NCBI GenBank assembly: GCA_018262895.1 | Contig: JADFDJ010000008.1 | Coordinates: 1 to 64,000, forward strand | DNA: 64,000 nucleotides | From: Methanomassiliicoccus sp. | Lineage (GTDB): Archaea; Thermoplasmatota; Thermoplasmata; Methanomassiliicoccales; Methanomassiliicoccaceae | Direction of reading: 5' to 3' | Shown here: one piece after another, positions 8,100 to 16,913 of the stretch | Position numbering within the stretch: position 1 is the first letter of the stretch | Layout: each line of letters opens with the position of its first letter | Notes under the pieces: model-generated | Seen by the model: the letters and a program-made list of their open reading frames with translations, nothing else | Databases searched by the model: none | Told to the model about the DNA's origin: nothing | Position numbers and translations under genes: made by a program

Positions 8100-8900
8100 G
8101 TGGACAGAGGGAATGGAGGGCTCGATGGTCTAAGGAGCTTGCTGCGGAGATTGGGCAAGGCCGCGGTCGCATACTCCGGCGGGGCGGACAGCACCTTCCT
8201 CCTGAAGATCGCGCAGGAGGAGCTTGCCGGCGGAGTGCTGGCGGTGATCGTCGATAGCCAGGTCATGCCCTCGGGCATGGTGGCAGAGGCCATCGAACAG
8301 GCCGAACGAATAGGTGTGGACACCGCGGTGGTCCGTATGGACATAAGGACGATACCAGGCCTCACAGAGAACGGAAGGGACCGCTGCTACCTGTGCAAGA
8401 GGGCGATGTTTCAGAGCATCCTATCCCTCGCCAGTGCCAGGGGGTACGGCACCGTCTTGGACGGGAGCCATTCCGGCGACCGTGATGAGGATAGGCCAGG
8501 CAGGGCAGCGCTCAAGGAGCTGGGCGTTAGATCGCCCCTGGCGGAGGCCGGTCTAAGTAAGGACGATGTGCGGCATTTCTCCATGCTCATGGCGCTACCC
8601 ACCGCGGAAAAGCCGGCCTACCCCTGCCTGGCTACCCGAATACCGTTCAACGATCCCATAACCCTGGGTAAACTGAGGCAGGTGGATGAGGCCGAAAGGG
8701 CGGTGGCGGACCTGGGCATCGACGTACTCAGGGTCCGCCACTACGGCAGCATAGCGCGAATCGAGGTCCTGCCTATGGACATGTCTAAGGTGCTTCTATC
8801 GCGCGAGATCCTCGTCAGCAGGCTGCGCGAGCTGGGGTTCACATACGTGGACCTTGACCTCCAGGGTTACCGCGCCGGCAGCATGGGCGAGGCGCCGTGA
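8100..8900 (+). CDS. larE: LarE, ATP-dependent sulfur transferase for nickel-pincer cofactor
   Basis: PP-loop sulfurtransferase, about 266 aa. It adenylates and thiolates the two carboxylates made by LarB. The PP-loop SGGADS is at 26-31. Cys176, in PCLATR, aligns by context with the sacrificial sulfur-donor Cys176 of Lactiplantibacillus LarE. The further pair Cys96/Cys99 (CYLCK) leaves open a cluster-dependent, catalytic type as in Thermotoga LarE. I chose the GTG at 8100, just before the conserved region and after a GGAG. The open frame extends upstream but that part is antisense to larB. Confidence 0.88.
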   Translation: MDRGNGGLDGLRSLLRRLGKAAVAYSGGADSTFLLKIAQEELAGGVLAVIVDSQVMPSGMVAEAIEQAERIGVDTAVVRMDIRTIPGLTENGRDRCYLCKRAMFQSILSLASARGYGTVLDGSHSGDRDEDRPGRAALKELGVRSPLAEAGLSKDDVRHFSMLMALPTAEKPAYPCLATRIPFNDPITLGKLRQVDEAERAVADLGIDVLRVRHYGSIARIEVLPMDMSKVLLSREILVSRLRELGFTYVDLDLQGYRAGSMGEAP

Positions 8901-9026
8901 CATCAAAGGATGGCGGGGGCCTGACAGGGCGTGCGGTCAGCATGAGCACCTGTGGCCGCTCCAGACAAGTCCGATCCTTCAAACGGACGAAAGGTCTTTG
9001 ATACAGCCTCTTCCGTTTGTTATACC

Positions 9027-9590
9027 ATGAACCTGACCATAACCATGCTTTCCTATGACCACGGCATCATAAGACAGGTGCTGGACGTGCTCGCGGACCT
9101 GGCCGCTGAGAACGCTTTCGACCGCTACCGGTCGGAGATGGAGAAGGTCAGCGAGTTCCTGCTGAATTTCATGGACAAGTACCACCATGGGCGGGAGGAG
9201 CTGGTCGTTTTCCCAATATCCTCAGAGGGGGGCTCGGAGCTGCCAGAGAAGGTGGACAAGCTGATCCAGGAGCACAGAAGGGCACTGGAGCTGGCCGAGA
9301 ACATCGCTGCCGCCCTGCAGGCCGGTGACAACGAGTCATTGAGGGAGAACTGCCTGGAGATCGTCGCTCATATGCGGGACCACATAAAGGAAGAGGAGGA
9401 AGTGGTCTTCCCCAAGTTGGAGGAGCTGCTCACGGGGGACAAGGACTGCGATGCCTTCGAGCTGTCCCAGTCCTATGTGGAGGAGGGCTTCGGGGAGTCC
9501 TTCCCCCGCGACATGGAGGAGTTCGCTAACCGGTTCCAGGACGCGGTGTGGGGGAAGGGCGTGATCAAGTTCAGCGCCATCAAGGACTGA
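9027..9590 (+). CDS. Hemerythrin-like HHE domain protein
   Basis: Cation-binding four-helix protein of 187 aa. The diiron ligands expected of hemerythrins are present in order: His12 (SYDHG), the HHGREE pair about 40 residues later, HRR in the third helix, and HIKEEEEVVFP in the fourth. The C-terminal 45 residues are an extension of unknown role. Such proteins bind oxygen or nitric oxide, or sense iron. I chose the internal ATG at 9027 because the upstream 25 codons lack hemerythrin similarity. A decayed relative lies at 19995-20453. Confidence 0.8.
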   Translation: MNLTITMLSYDHGIIRQVLDVLADLAAENAFDRYRSEMEKVSEFLLNFMDKYHHGREELVVFPISSEGGSELPEKVDKLIQEHRRALELAENIAAALQAGDNESLRENCLEIVAHMRDHIKEEEEVVFPKLEELLTGDKDCDAFELSQSYVEEGFGESFPRDMEEFANRFQDAVWGKGVIKFSAIKD

Positions 9591-9632
9591 TCTCCCGATG
9601 AGCTCACAGCTGGGCAGGCCACGGTTCCCAGG

Positions 9633-9929
9633 TCATACGCGAAGGGTGTGGAAGAGGATAAGAGCCGCCTCCGTCGTCCCTAGCTCCTCGAAGGTATCGA
9701 AGGGCAGGCGGTCCGAAAGGTGGCGGTCGTACACGTCCCTCTGGTCTTTGTACCCTCCCACCGGCAGGCCCCGTCTCAGATAGAAGAGGATGCGGTAGAG
9801 GTCTGCGAAGCGGTTGAAAGAACCGACGTCCATCTCCTCCCCCAGGCCGATCTCCGCCAGCTCCTCGGGTTCCCACCGGACGAGATCGGCGGTGAGGTTC
9901 TTGATGGCAGTGCAACGGCATGTGGTCAT
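9633..9929 (-). CDS. Hypothetical protein, 98 aa
   Basis: Small soluble protein with no family I recognise. The composition is protein-like and it starts well: ATG preceded by GAGG at 6 nt. Two cysteines sit at the N-terminus (Cys4, Cys6). The middle is a helical segment with FADLYRILFYLRRG, and the C-terminus is acidic then aliphatic. It converges on the hemerythrin gene and lies next to tRNA-Ser. It could be a spurious frame in GC-rich DNA; the start signal and codon use argue that it is real. Confidence 0.5.
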   Translation of the reverse strand: MTTCRCTAIKNLTADLVRWEPEELAEIGLGEEMDVGSFNRFADLYRILFYLRRGLPVGGYKDQRDVYDRHLSDRLPFDTFEELGTTEAALILFHTLRV

Positions 9930-10016
9930 GGTCCTCAGTACACATAAGATGATACCGGGATAAATTGGGTGCCTAATGCGATATGCAGGACCCCATCGCG
10001 ATGGTTCAAGTAAAGA

Positions 10017-10123
10017 TGGCGCCGAGGGAGAGATTTGAACTCCCGAGGCGGAGACCGCCAGTGGTTCGCTCGGAGATCTCTTTCTTTCGAGACCACCGCC
10101 TTACCGGACTAGACTACCTCGGC
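10017..10123 (-). tRNA. tRNA-Ser(CGA) with 19-nt intron
   Basis: Serine tRNA reading UCG. Acceptor stem GCCGAGG/CCTCGGC, discriminator G, encoded CCA (10017-10019), long variable arm and TTCAAAT loop are all seen. The anticodon loop reads CTCGAA, then an intron at 10067-10085, then A38. The intron forms a textbook bulge-helix-bulge: central CTCG/CGAG pairing with 3-nt bulges AAA and CGA. The cut after position 37 gives a normal loop CTCGAAA. Confidence 0.93.
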
Positions 10124-10282
10124 GTCACTGATGGTGAAACCAGCGATGGATATAAGCATTTTGTCGATAGGGGCGACTGCAGTCCATATGCTGGAGCTCG
10201 CAACAGGGGCTGCCGGTCGATGGGCGATGTTCTTGTCACAGGCCGCGAAAAAAAGAAATCCCCGCGAGATATTGTCAGCATC

Positions 10283-10483
10283 ATGCATATCACGGTCATT
10301 CAAGGCAGAGAGGAACAGGCAATCGACGTCCAGGAGGGTTCCACTCCCCTGGATATAATTCGACAGTTGGCCCTGGCCCCCGATGCCTTCTTGGTGCTGA
10401 GGGAGCGATCTCCCATACCCGTGGACGAGGTCCTTACCGACGGCGATTCCATCAGGTTGATAAGGGTGGCCTCGGGAGGGTGA
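10283..10483 (+). CDS. Ubiquitin-like sulfur carrier (MoaD/ThiS/SAMP family)
   Basis: A 66-residue beta-grasp protein ending in SGG, the di-glycine that an E1-like enzyme adenylates to form a thiocarboxylate or isopeptide. The pattern of strand, the DGDSIRL turn near residue 55 and terminal GG fits the archaeal small modifier/MoaD/ThiS group. Which of sulfur delivery (molybdopterin, thiamine, tRNA thiolation) or protein conjugation it serves cannot be told. It lies alone between tRNA-Ser and dnaG. The ATG start gives the usual domain length; the frame is open further upstream but antisense to the tRNA. Confidence 0.8.
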   Translation: MHITVIQGREEQAIDVQEGSTPLDIIRQLALAPDAFLVLRERSPIPVDEVLTDGDSIRLIRVASGG

Positions 10484-10545
10484 GGCGACCTCCTGCTATC
10501 TTGTTTGATACCGTTGGTCTGAATGTTTGGACCTGACCAGAAATG

Positions 10546-10768
10546 TTTATTAATATCAATACTCACTATCGGGGCGAAACGACTTCCTCACAAGACTGAT
10601 TTCATGCTCACTATCATCACCAAGTCTCCCTCCCCAGCGAGGGACATATGTAGAACACCAGATTTGTGCCGATGGAACTCGGGCAAATGTCCTGGTGAAC
10701 GTGTCGGATAGAACATGTGTTCTGGTCGTAGGAAGATCGTTCTAACGTGAATACAAGGAGTGACCATA
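10546..10768 (+). promoter_or_regulatory. dnaG promoter and long structured leader
   Basis: A TATA-like TTTATTAATA (about 10547-10556) predicts transcription from about 10577, giving a leader near 190 nt. The leader holds a branched hairpin: CACCAGATTTG (656-666) pairs with CAAAT (684-688), a 3-nt bulge and CTGGTG (692-697), all offset from 10000. It is capped by CCGA/TCGG (669-672/679-682). AGAACAC (652-658) can alternatively pair with GTGTTCT (717-723). The Shine-Dalgarno AGGAGTGA ends 6 nt before the ATG. Confidence 0.5.
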
Positions 10769-12223
10769 ATGAACATAGATCCTAGCACTACTAAATACAT
10801 GATCAAGGCCAGACTGCAGGCGGATGGCATAGTGGAGAAGCCGGACGTGGTAGGAGCGATCTTCGGGCAGACCGAAGGGCTCCTGGGCGACGAGCTGGAC
10901 CTCCGGGACCTGCAGAAGAGCGGCCGCATCGGACGCATCGAGGTGGAGGTGAGCTCCAAGCAAGGCAAGTCCGACGGCGAGGTCCTCATACCCTCCAGCC
11001 TAGACCAGGTGGAGACCGTCATCCTGGCCTCGGCACTGGAGACCATCGACAGGGTGGGGCCGTGCAAGGCCAAGATCAACATACTCAGCATCGAGGATGT
11101 CCGCATCACCAAGAGGTCCAAGATAATCGAGAGGGCAAGGGAGCTTCTCACCGAGCTCATCAAGCAGTCCAAGACCACCGGCATCGACCTCACCGAGAGC
11201 GTTCGCCAGAGCGTACAGACCGAGGAGATCGTCCACTACGGCAAGGAGCGCCTCCCCGCGGGACCGAACGTCGCCGACAGCGACGCCATCATCGTGGTCG
11301 AGGGCCGATCGGACGTTCTGAACCTCCTCAAGTCGGGCATTAAGAACGCCATCGCCGTGGAGGGCACCAACGTTCCCAAGACGGTGATGGACCTGAGCAA
11401 GGAGAGGGTCATCACCGCCTTCGTGGACGGGGACCGCGGAGGGGAGCTGATCCTCCGGGAGCTGTTCCAGGTGGCAGAGGTGGACTTCGTAGCCCGCGCC
11501 CCCCGGGGCATGGAGGTCGAGGAGCTCACCCAGAAGCAGATCATGAAGTGCCTGCGCAACAAGATCCCCGGAGAGCAGTTCATGGAGATGTACGGCATGT
11601 CCGGGGATAACGGCAAGACGGCCCCGGAGGCACGCGAGGAGCGTGCTCCAAAGGAGCAGCCTAAGGAGAAGGAGCAGCGCGAGGAGCCCCAGCCGGAGCA
11701 GAAGGTACAGGAGAAGCCTCAGGAAAGGCCTCAGGAGCGGCAGCAAGAGCGCCCCCACCGGGAGCCCCGGGAGCGTAAAGGCAGGGAGCAGCGTGAGCCC
11801 AGGGAGGTCCGTGAACCAGTGAAGGAGCTGCCTCCCACCGAGCCGGCGGTGGAGCTGCCGGAGAAGACCGTCGAGCCCATTCCTGAGCCTGAGCCTGTGT
11901 TTGAGGCTCCGACAAAGAACCTCTCGGAGGCCCAGACCCATTTCAAGGCGATGATAAACGAGCTGTCCACGACATCCAAGGCACGCATCCTGGATGCGGC
12001 AGGCGAGCTCATGAAGGAGGTCCCTGTCAGAGAGCTGGTCAACACCCTCAAGACCAACGTCAAGGGCGTGAGCGCCGTGGTGTTCGACGGCATCATCACA
12101 CAGAGGATACTGGACATCGCCGCGGACAACAAGATCGCCACCATAGTGGGCACCAAGATGGGCAACATCACCAAGCAGCCTACCTCGGTAGAGGTCTGGA
12201 CCAAGGACGACCTGAACGAATGA
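10769..12223 (+). CDS. dnaG: Archaeal DnaG primase-like protein
   Basis: Toprim-domain protein of 484 aa that in archaea makes primers weakly and is a core partner of the RNA exosome. The conserved N-terminal domain spans 1-165. The Toprim domain (171-255) has Glu179 in EGRSD and Asp220/Asp222 in DGDRGG. Residues 285-375 are a low-complexity Pro/Glu/Gln/Arg linker and 380-484 the C-terminal exosome-contact region. The ATG at 10769 was preferred to a GTG 9 nt upstream because it has AAGGAG at proper spacing. Its stop overlaps the next ATG (AATGAG), so it is coupled to the Lon-like ATPase. Confidence 0.93.
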   Translation: MNIDPSTTKYMIKARLQADGIVEKPDVVGAIFGQTEGLLGDELDLRDLQKSGRIGRIEVEVSSKQGKSDGEVLIPSSLDQVETVILASALETIDRVGPCKAKINILSIEDVRITKRSKIIERARELLTELIKQSKTTGIDLTESVRQSVQTEEIVHYGKERLPAGPNVADSDAIIVVEGRSDVLNLLKSGIKNAIAVEGTNVPKTVMDLSKERVITAFVDGDRGGELILRELFQVAEVDFVARAPRGMEVEELTQKQIMKCLRNKIPGEQFMEMYGMSGDNGKTAPEAREERAPKEQPKEKEQREEPQPEQKVQEKPQERPQERQQERPHREPRERKGREQREPREVREPVKELPPTEPAVELPEKTVEPIPEPEPVFEAPTKNLSEAQTHFKAMINELSTTSKARILDAAGELMKEVPVRELVNTLKTNVKGVSAVVFDGIITQRILDIAADNKIATIVGTKMGNITKQPTSVEVWTKDDLNE

Positions 12224-13752
12224 GCGAGAAGGTGGACATCCAGTCGGAGGTGGACCTCAGGTCCATCACCACCACCGCGGAGATCCTGATCCCCCGGGAC
12301 CCCCTTAAGAGGGTCATCGGCCAGGACGAGGCGGTGGAGCTCGCGCGCATCGCCGCCAGGCAGCGGAGGCATCTTCTCCTGGTGGGCCCACCGGGCACTG
12401 GAAAGTCCATGATAGCCCAGGCATTGGCGCTGCACCTCCCCAAGCCACGGGAGGAGGTGCGCATCGTGCATAACCCCGAGAACCCTGAGAGGCCGCTGGT
12501 GGAGGTCAAGAGGGAGGAGGAGGTCGGCCGGGAGAAGGAGGCTAGGGGATCGGCGGAGGGAGAGCTCGTGGAGCCCACTGCCGCCCCCGTTCACGTCGCT
12601 GAACGTCTGGGATACCGTTGCCGCTCATGCTCCGCCTATTCCAGCCCCCAGGAGCGCTCATGCCCCAGCTGCGGGAAGAGCAAGGCGGACACGGGAGTAC
12701 AGCCGGGAAACCCCTTCGGGGACCTCCTGGGCAACCTCATGGAGTCCATGGCCACCGCAGCGCCTGGCCTTAACGTCGGAAAGGAGAAGGTCACCACCAC
12801 CAGGAGGCGTGGCGACAAAGAAGAGGTGGTGGTGTTCGAGCGGGCCGGTGAAAAGATCAGGATGCTCGACCAGGAGGCATTGGAGCGACGCCGGGAGGTG
12901 GAGCGCCAACGACCACGGAAGGTGATCGTTCCCCTGGAGCGGAACCCTTTCGTTCTGGCCACCGGGGCCTCGGAGACCGAGCTTCTCGGAGACGTACGTC
13001 ATGACCCTTTCGGGGGACACTCCCAACTTGGTACCCAGCCCTACGAGCGGGTCATCCCGGGAGCTGTGCACGAGGCCCATGAGGGCGTATTGTTCCTGGA
13101 TGAGATATCCCATCTCGGTCCGCTGCAGAGGTATATCCTCACAGCCATGCAGGAGAGGCGAGCGCCCATCTCCGGCCGCAACCCACAGTCGGCCGGAGCT
13201 TCGGTAAAGGTCGACGCCGTTCCCGCCAACTTCATCCTAGTGGCCGCCTGCAACATCCAGGACCTGGAGCAGGTCCTCTCGCCCCTGAGATCGCGGATAT
13301 CCGGAGATGGCTACGAGGTCCTCGTGGAGACCACCATGCCCGATGACGATATCAACAGGGCACGCATGGCCCAGTTCATCGCGCAGGAGATCGTCACGGA
13401 CGGCCGCATACCCCATGCCTCAAGATCGGCCATAGACCTGGTCATAAAGGAGGCCCGGACCAGGGCCCGGATCATTGACGGTAAGGAGAACGCCCTGACC
13501 CTGCGCCTCAGGGAGCTGGGTGGGCTCATCCGCGCCGCCGGGGACCTAGCGGTGGAGAACGGCGACGCTCTTATTGAGGAGCGTCACGTGCTCGCGGCCC
13601 AGAGGCGCAGCCGGACGGCGGAGGAGCAGATCCGTGAACGCTACGGGACGTACATGAAGGGCCTGGGAACGGACATATCCTCAGCACAGAAGGAGAAATC
13701 GCCATACTATTTCTGGAACGAGCATTTGAAGGACGACCAGGCCTACCATTGA
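12220..13752 (+). CDS. Lon-type AAA ATPase lacking protease domain, with zinc ribbon
   Basis: 510-aa AAA+ ATPase. The sequence around Walker A (GPPGTGKS, 56-63), Walker B (VLFLDE, 290-295), sensor-1 Asn345 and the LRSRI arginine (356-360) is that of archaeal LonB. The [13 protein letters not shown] helix typical of LonB precedes where the protease should start. Archaeal LonB carries membrane helices between Walker A and B; here that insert is a soluble region with a zinc ribbon (Cys134, 137, 148, 151). The protein ends after the ATPase with no Ser-Lys protease. It is translationally coupled to dnaG. A remodeller or unfoldase is likely; the target is unknown. Confidence 0.82.
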   Translation: MSEKVDIQSEVDLRSITTTAEILIPRDPLKRVIGQDEAVELARIAARQRRHLLLVGPPGTGKSMIAQALALHLPKPREEVRIVHNPENPERPLVEVKREEEVGREKEARGSAEGELVEPTAAPVHVAERLGYRCRSCSAYSSPQERSCPSCGKSKADTGVQPGNPFGDLLGNLMESMATAAPGLNVGKEKVTTTRRRGDKEEVVVFERAGEKIRMLDQEALERRREVERQRPRKVIVPLERNPFVLATGASETELLGDVRHDPFGGHSQLGTQPYERVIPGAVHEAHEGVLFLDEISHLGPLQRYILTAMQERRAPISGRNPQSAGASVKVDAVPANFILVAACNIQDLEQVLSPLRSRISGDGYEVLVETTMPDDDINRARMAQFIAQEIVTDGRIPHASRSAIDLVIKEARTRARIIDGKENALTLRLRELGGLIRAAGDLAVENGDALIEERHVLAAQRRSRTAEEQIRERYGTYMKGLGTDISSAQKEKSPYYFWNEHLKDDQAYH

Positions 13753-14232
13753 TCATATAAACAGCTGTAGCTGCAGCGCGTCCTCTCCATCGTTATAATA
13801 GCCCTTGATCTCCCCCACCAGCATGAAGTTGAACTTGCTGTAGAACTCCAATGCCTGGACGTTGCCCCTGCGTACCTCCAGGGTCAGCACTTTGGCCCCC
13901 TTCCTCCTTGCCTCCTCCAGGAACTTGGTCATGAGCATGGTACCTATCCCGTGGCGGCGCAACTCCGGCACCACCGTAAGCATGAGCACACGGGCATGGA
14001 CCGAGGTGGTCATTATCCCCAGGAGGAAGGCCTTTATGCCATTCCCTCCATCCACGACCAGGAAGCCCTGAGGCCAAGCGGAGGACACGCTGGTGAAGAG
14101 ATTGGGGTCATAGCGCTCGCTGAGGGTAGAACATGCGAGTTCATACACAGAGGCCAGATCGTCTGGGTTGAACGTTCGAAGGTACAATGGCGCGTCAATG
14201 TCCCTTCCTCCCAATAATTGTTTTCCATGCAA
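13753..14232 (-). CDS. RimI/Ard1-like N-terminal acetyltransferase
   Basis: GNAT acetyltransferase of about 159 aa, like the archaeal RimI/Ard1 enzymes that acetylate protein N-termini. The acetyl-CoA loop RRHGIGTMLM and the following EARRKGAKVLTLEVRRGN strand-helix with NVQALEFYSKFNF are clear. The first residues overlap the upstream phospholipase D gene by 38 nt. The real start may therefore be an internal codon just before the DAPLYLRTF segment. The two genes are co-directional. The gene converges on the Lon-like ATPase gene with abutting ends. Confidence 0.8.
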   Translation of the reverse strand: MHGKQLLGGRDIDAPLYLRTFNPDDLASVYELACSTLSERYDPNLFTSVSSAWPQGFLVVDGGNGIKAFLLGIMTTSVHARVLMLTVVPELRRHGIGTMLMTKFLEEARRKGAKVLTLEVRRGNVQALEFYSKFNFMLVGEIKGYYNDGEDALQLQLFI

Positions 14233-16183
14233 TGACGGTCACGGCGAATAGGGGGAGGGCCATCATCGTCCACGATGTTCCTCTCCCTTCGTCGTCAGGA
14301 GGGACGACCTCCACCCAGCACCATGCCCTGACGGTGTTGTTCCCCAGGTCGGTGATCGTGAGGACCACCGTGTGGTTCCCCTCCTCCAGCCTAACGGCGA
14401 ACAGGGCTTCGCTGCTCTCCGGGGAGCCATCGCCATCTATGTCCCATTCGACGGTCAGGCCGGGAGCGTTGTCGCTGCATCGGGTCGCATCAAGCAGGAC
14501 CGGCTCTCCCGCCCTCACCCTCATGAAGGTCCAAGGCAGGTCCACCGCAGGGTACTCGGGATCTGTTGACCAGTCCTGCCAGAACAGTGAGCTGAAGTAC
14601 GAGGCCACCGAGGCCGACGTAACCACCGCTCCCACCTCGCGGTTCTGGTAGAGAGAGGTGTCCCCCCAGTTTATGGATGATACGACCACCTGGTCATCGA
14701 TGATCATCCCCTTGTTGTGCATCACCGATAGGTTGTGATAGGAGGAGATCGACCGCGCCTCCAGGTCCAGACCGCGTGCCTTGGCCATTATGTTCAACGC
14801 ATCGGCCACCGCAGGATTGTCCCCGCCACCCCAGGATGAGCCCATAAGCAGACGCACCTGCACCCCCCGGGAAGCGGCATCGATCAGTGAGGTCAAAAGA
14901 GTGGCTCCCTCCAACCATTTATCGTCCACGGAGAGCTGTTCCACGAGGATCTCCTCCCGGGCATTGTCTATCATGTATCTGAGACGTTCCGCGGCGTTGT
15001 CGGGAGCGACCAGTGCCATCACCTCGCAGCGATATCGGACCAGGTCATCGAGCTCTGCCTCTGGAACAGGGGGCAGGGGGAGCACGGCCCCTTCAGCGCG
15101 AGCGGGGGCGATATCGATGGGGGCGGTGAGATCGTTCCTGAATACATCCTCGAAGTACCTCCCCACATCCCTGCTTTCCAGGGTCACGCCCCAGCCCCGG
15201 TTGGCATGCAGCCCGTTACCCCAGTTCTCGGACATGATCACCACCCTGCGGGAGTCCACGATCATGTACTTGGCGTGAAGATAGTCGTAGCGTTTGTACG
15301 ACTCGAACGACCTAAGCTCATGCACCCTGACCCCATTGGCCAGAAGGGTCGCGCTGGCGTTTAGCGAAGCCTCCGACAGACCCCCTACCGGCTGGCCCTC
15401 GATGAGCACGTTCACTTCGATCCCCCGTAGGGAGCATGCGGACAGGGCGCTGACCATGGTGGGGTCTGAGATCTCATAGAGCGAGCAGTTGACCGTCCTG
15501 GAGGCCTGTGACATCTCCCTCAGCAGGCGGTCCACCGCGTTCTCCGGTACCGAGAACGGCTCCACGACGGCCTGGCAGGTCATCGCCGGATATGACGATC
15601 GTCCGGGAGGGACCACCATCCAGTCCGAGGAGCTGTTGGTGTCCCCTCCCCCTCGGACCAGGGCGTGGGCCTTGGGCACGCTCCCGATGGAGGGGCCGGT
15701 CCATCCCTCACCGATGGGCTGACCGTTTCCGTAGATGACCTTGTCCAGTAACATATCTGATCTCAGTAGTGCGACCTCGTCGCCGTCATCGGCGAGCGTG
15801 TATCGGCCGCTCCAGGTCACGCCATCGTCCCCCTTCTGAAGGCACTCCAGGTTCGGCCGGACGTAGCTGAACGTGGTCCTGTTGATCGTGATGCCCAGCG
15901 ACGAGGAGGTGTCCAGAACGATATCCTTGATGATGGTCACCTTCCCCTCCCCATCATCTATGGTCACGTTGAGCAGGGAGACCGGAGGTCCATGGTTTGT
16001 GATAACAACATACTCCACCGGGCGGCCGGGGCAGACCTCGGCGAGAACCAGCCCATCAAGGGGTTCCGAGACTATTCCTGCCTGATCCATGGTTATGTCG
16101 GCAGAACCTAAGGGGGATGAGAGGCCTGGCTGGGCGATCGGGAGAATCACGGCCAGCAGGACCAGGAACATCGGGCCCCTCAT
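14195..16183 (-). CDS. Exported phospholipase D-family protein, membrane anchored
   Basis: 662-aa protein with a signal peptide (1-22). A lamin-tail-like beta domain (about 45-200) is followed by two phospholipase D repeats with HKD motifs His303/Lys305/Asp310 and His489/Lys491/Asp496. A PKD-like beta domain (about 550-630) and a C-terminal membrane helix (about 642-658) follow. Both HKD motifs are complete, so it should cut or transfer a phosphodiester (lipid or nucleic acid) outside the cell. The lamin-tail plus PLD pairing is common in secreted nucleases and lipases of methanogens. The ATG follows GAGG closely. Confidence 0.85.
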   Translation of the reverse strand: MRGPMFLVLLAVILPIAQPGLSSPLGSADITMDQAGIVSEPLDGLVLAEVCPGRPVEYVVITNHGPPVSLLNVTIDDGEGKVTIIKDIVLDTSSSLGITINRTTFSYVRPNLECLQKGDDGVTWSGRYTLADDGDEVALLRSDMLLDKVIYGNGQPIGEGWTGPSIGSVPKAHALVRGGGDTNSSSDWMVVPPGRSSYPAMTCQAVVEPFSVPENAVDRLLREMSQASRTVNCSLYEISDPTMVSALSACSLRGIEVNVLIEGQPVGGLSEASLNASATLLANGVRVHELRSFESYKRYDYLHAKYMIVDSRRVVIMSENWGNGLHANRGWGVTLESRDVGRYFEDVFRNDLTAPIDIAPARAEGAVLPLPPVPEAELDDLVRYRCEVMALVAPDNAAERLRYMIDNAREEILVEQLSVDDKWLEGATLLTSLIDAASRGVQVRLLMGSSWGGGDNPAVADALNIMAKARGLDLEARSISSYHNLSVMHNKGMIIDDQVVVSSINWGDTSLYQNREVGAVVTSASVASYFSSLFWQDWSTDPEYPAVDLPWTFMRVRAGEPVLLDATRCSDNAPGLTVEWDIDGDGSPESSEALFAVRLEEGNHTVVLTITDLGNNTVRAWCWVEVVPPDDEGRGTSWTMMALPLFAVTVIAWKTIIGRKGH

Positions 16184-16243
16184 CGACCTCAGAAATTCGA
16201 TGAGGGGAGATATTCGGAACCCTTACAATTAACGCACACTTCA

Positions 16244-16912
16244 TCAAAGGAACTGAACCAGGTCCAGGAGGACCTTGCGCGGTTCCTTGGCCTTGACCAC
16301 GCCGGATGCCAGGAGAACGCCCGACGCCCCCAGCTCCACGGCCTTGGCCACGTCCCTTCCGGTCTTAACACCGGCACCGCAAAGAACTTTTATATCCTCG
16401 TCCACACGACGGACCGCGGCCACCGCCTCGCTCACGACCTCGGGTTTGGCGTCGGTCACGGAAACATCGCCCCCGATCAGCTCAGGAGGCTCCACAGCGA
16501 TGAACTCGGGGGCAAGGGAAGCGGCGGCGGCCGATGTGGCCTCGGTGTCAGTGCACACGCAGCATTCCAGCCCCTTCTCCTTGGCCATCTGAATGGCCAG
16601 CGCCAGGTCGGCGAGGACCATACGGTGCTCAGAGTGGTTCAGCAGAGTGCCCTTCGCTCCTGCCGCCTTGATCAGCTCGGGTGTGGTCCATCCCGTGGCC
16701 GCCCCAGGCTTCCTGGGGTCCATGTGCTGCGCCATCACCGGGATGGTGACGGCCTTAGCAACGGCCGAGAGCGAGGTTATAGGGGGGCATACGGCGAAGC
16801 TCACCCCCGTCTCGTCCGAGACGTCCTGGCAGGCCTCCGCCAGTCCTATGGAGCGATCTCCCTCAACCTCGGCATAGGCCTTGAAGTTCACTATTATGAC
16901 CGGAGTGCGCAT
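16244..16912 (-). CDS. tpiA: Triosephosphate isomerase
   Basis: Interconverts dihydroxyacetone phosphate and glyceraldehyde 3-phosphate. The 222-aa length is that of compact archaeal enzymes. NFKAY with the substrate Lys is at 10-14. The NHSEHR loop carries the catalytic His, and VEPPELIG carries the catalytic Glu with loop 6. GAGVKTG and ASGVVKA bind phosphate. It starts one base after the stop of the FBP aldolase/phosphatase gene, so the pair forms a gluconeogenic operon. Confidence 0.96.
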   Translation of the reverse strand: MRTPVIIVNFKAYAEVEGDRSIGLAEACQDVSDETGVSFAVCPPITSLSAVAKAVTIPVMAQHMDPRKPGAATGWTTPELIKAAGAKGTLLNHSEHRMVLADLALAIQMAKEKGLECCVCTDTEATSAAAASLAPEFIAVEPPELIGGDVSVTDAKPEVVSEAVAAVRRVDEDIKVLCGAGVKTGRDVAKAVELGASGVLLASGVVKAKEPRKVLLDLVQFL

Positions 16913-16913
16913 C

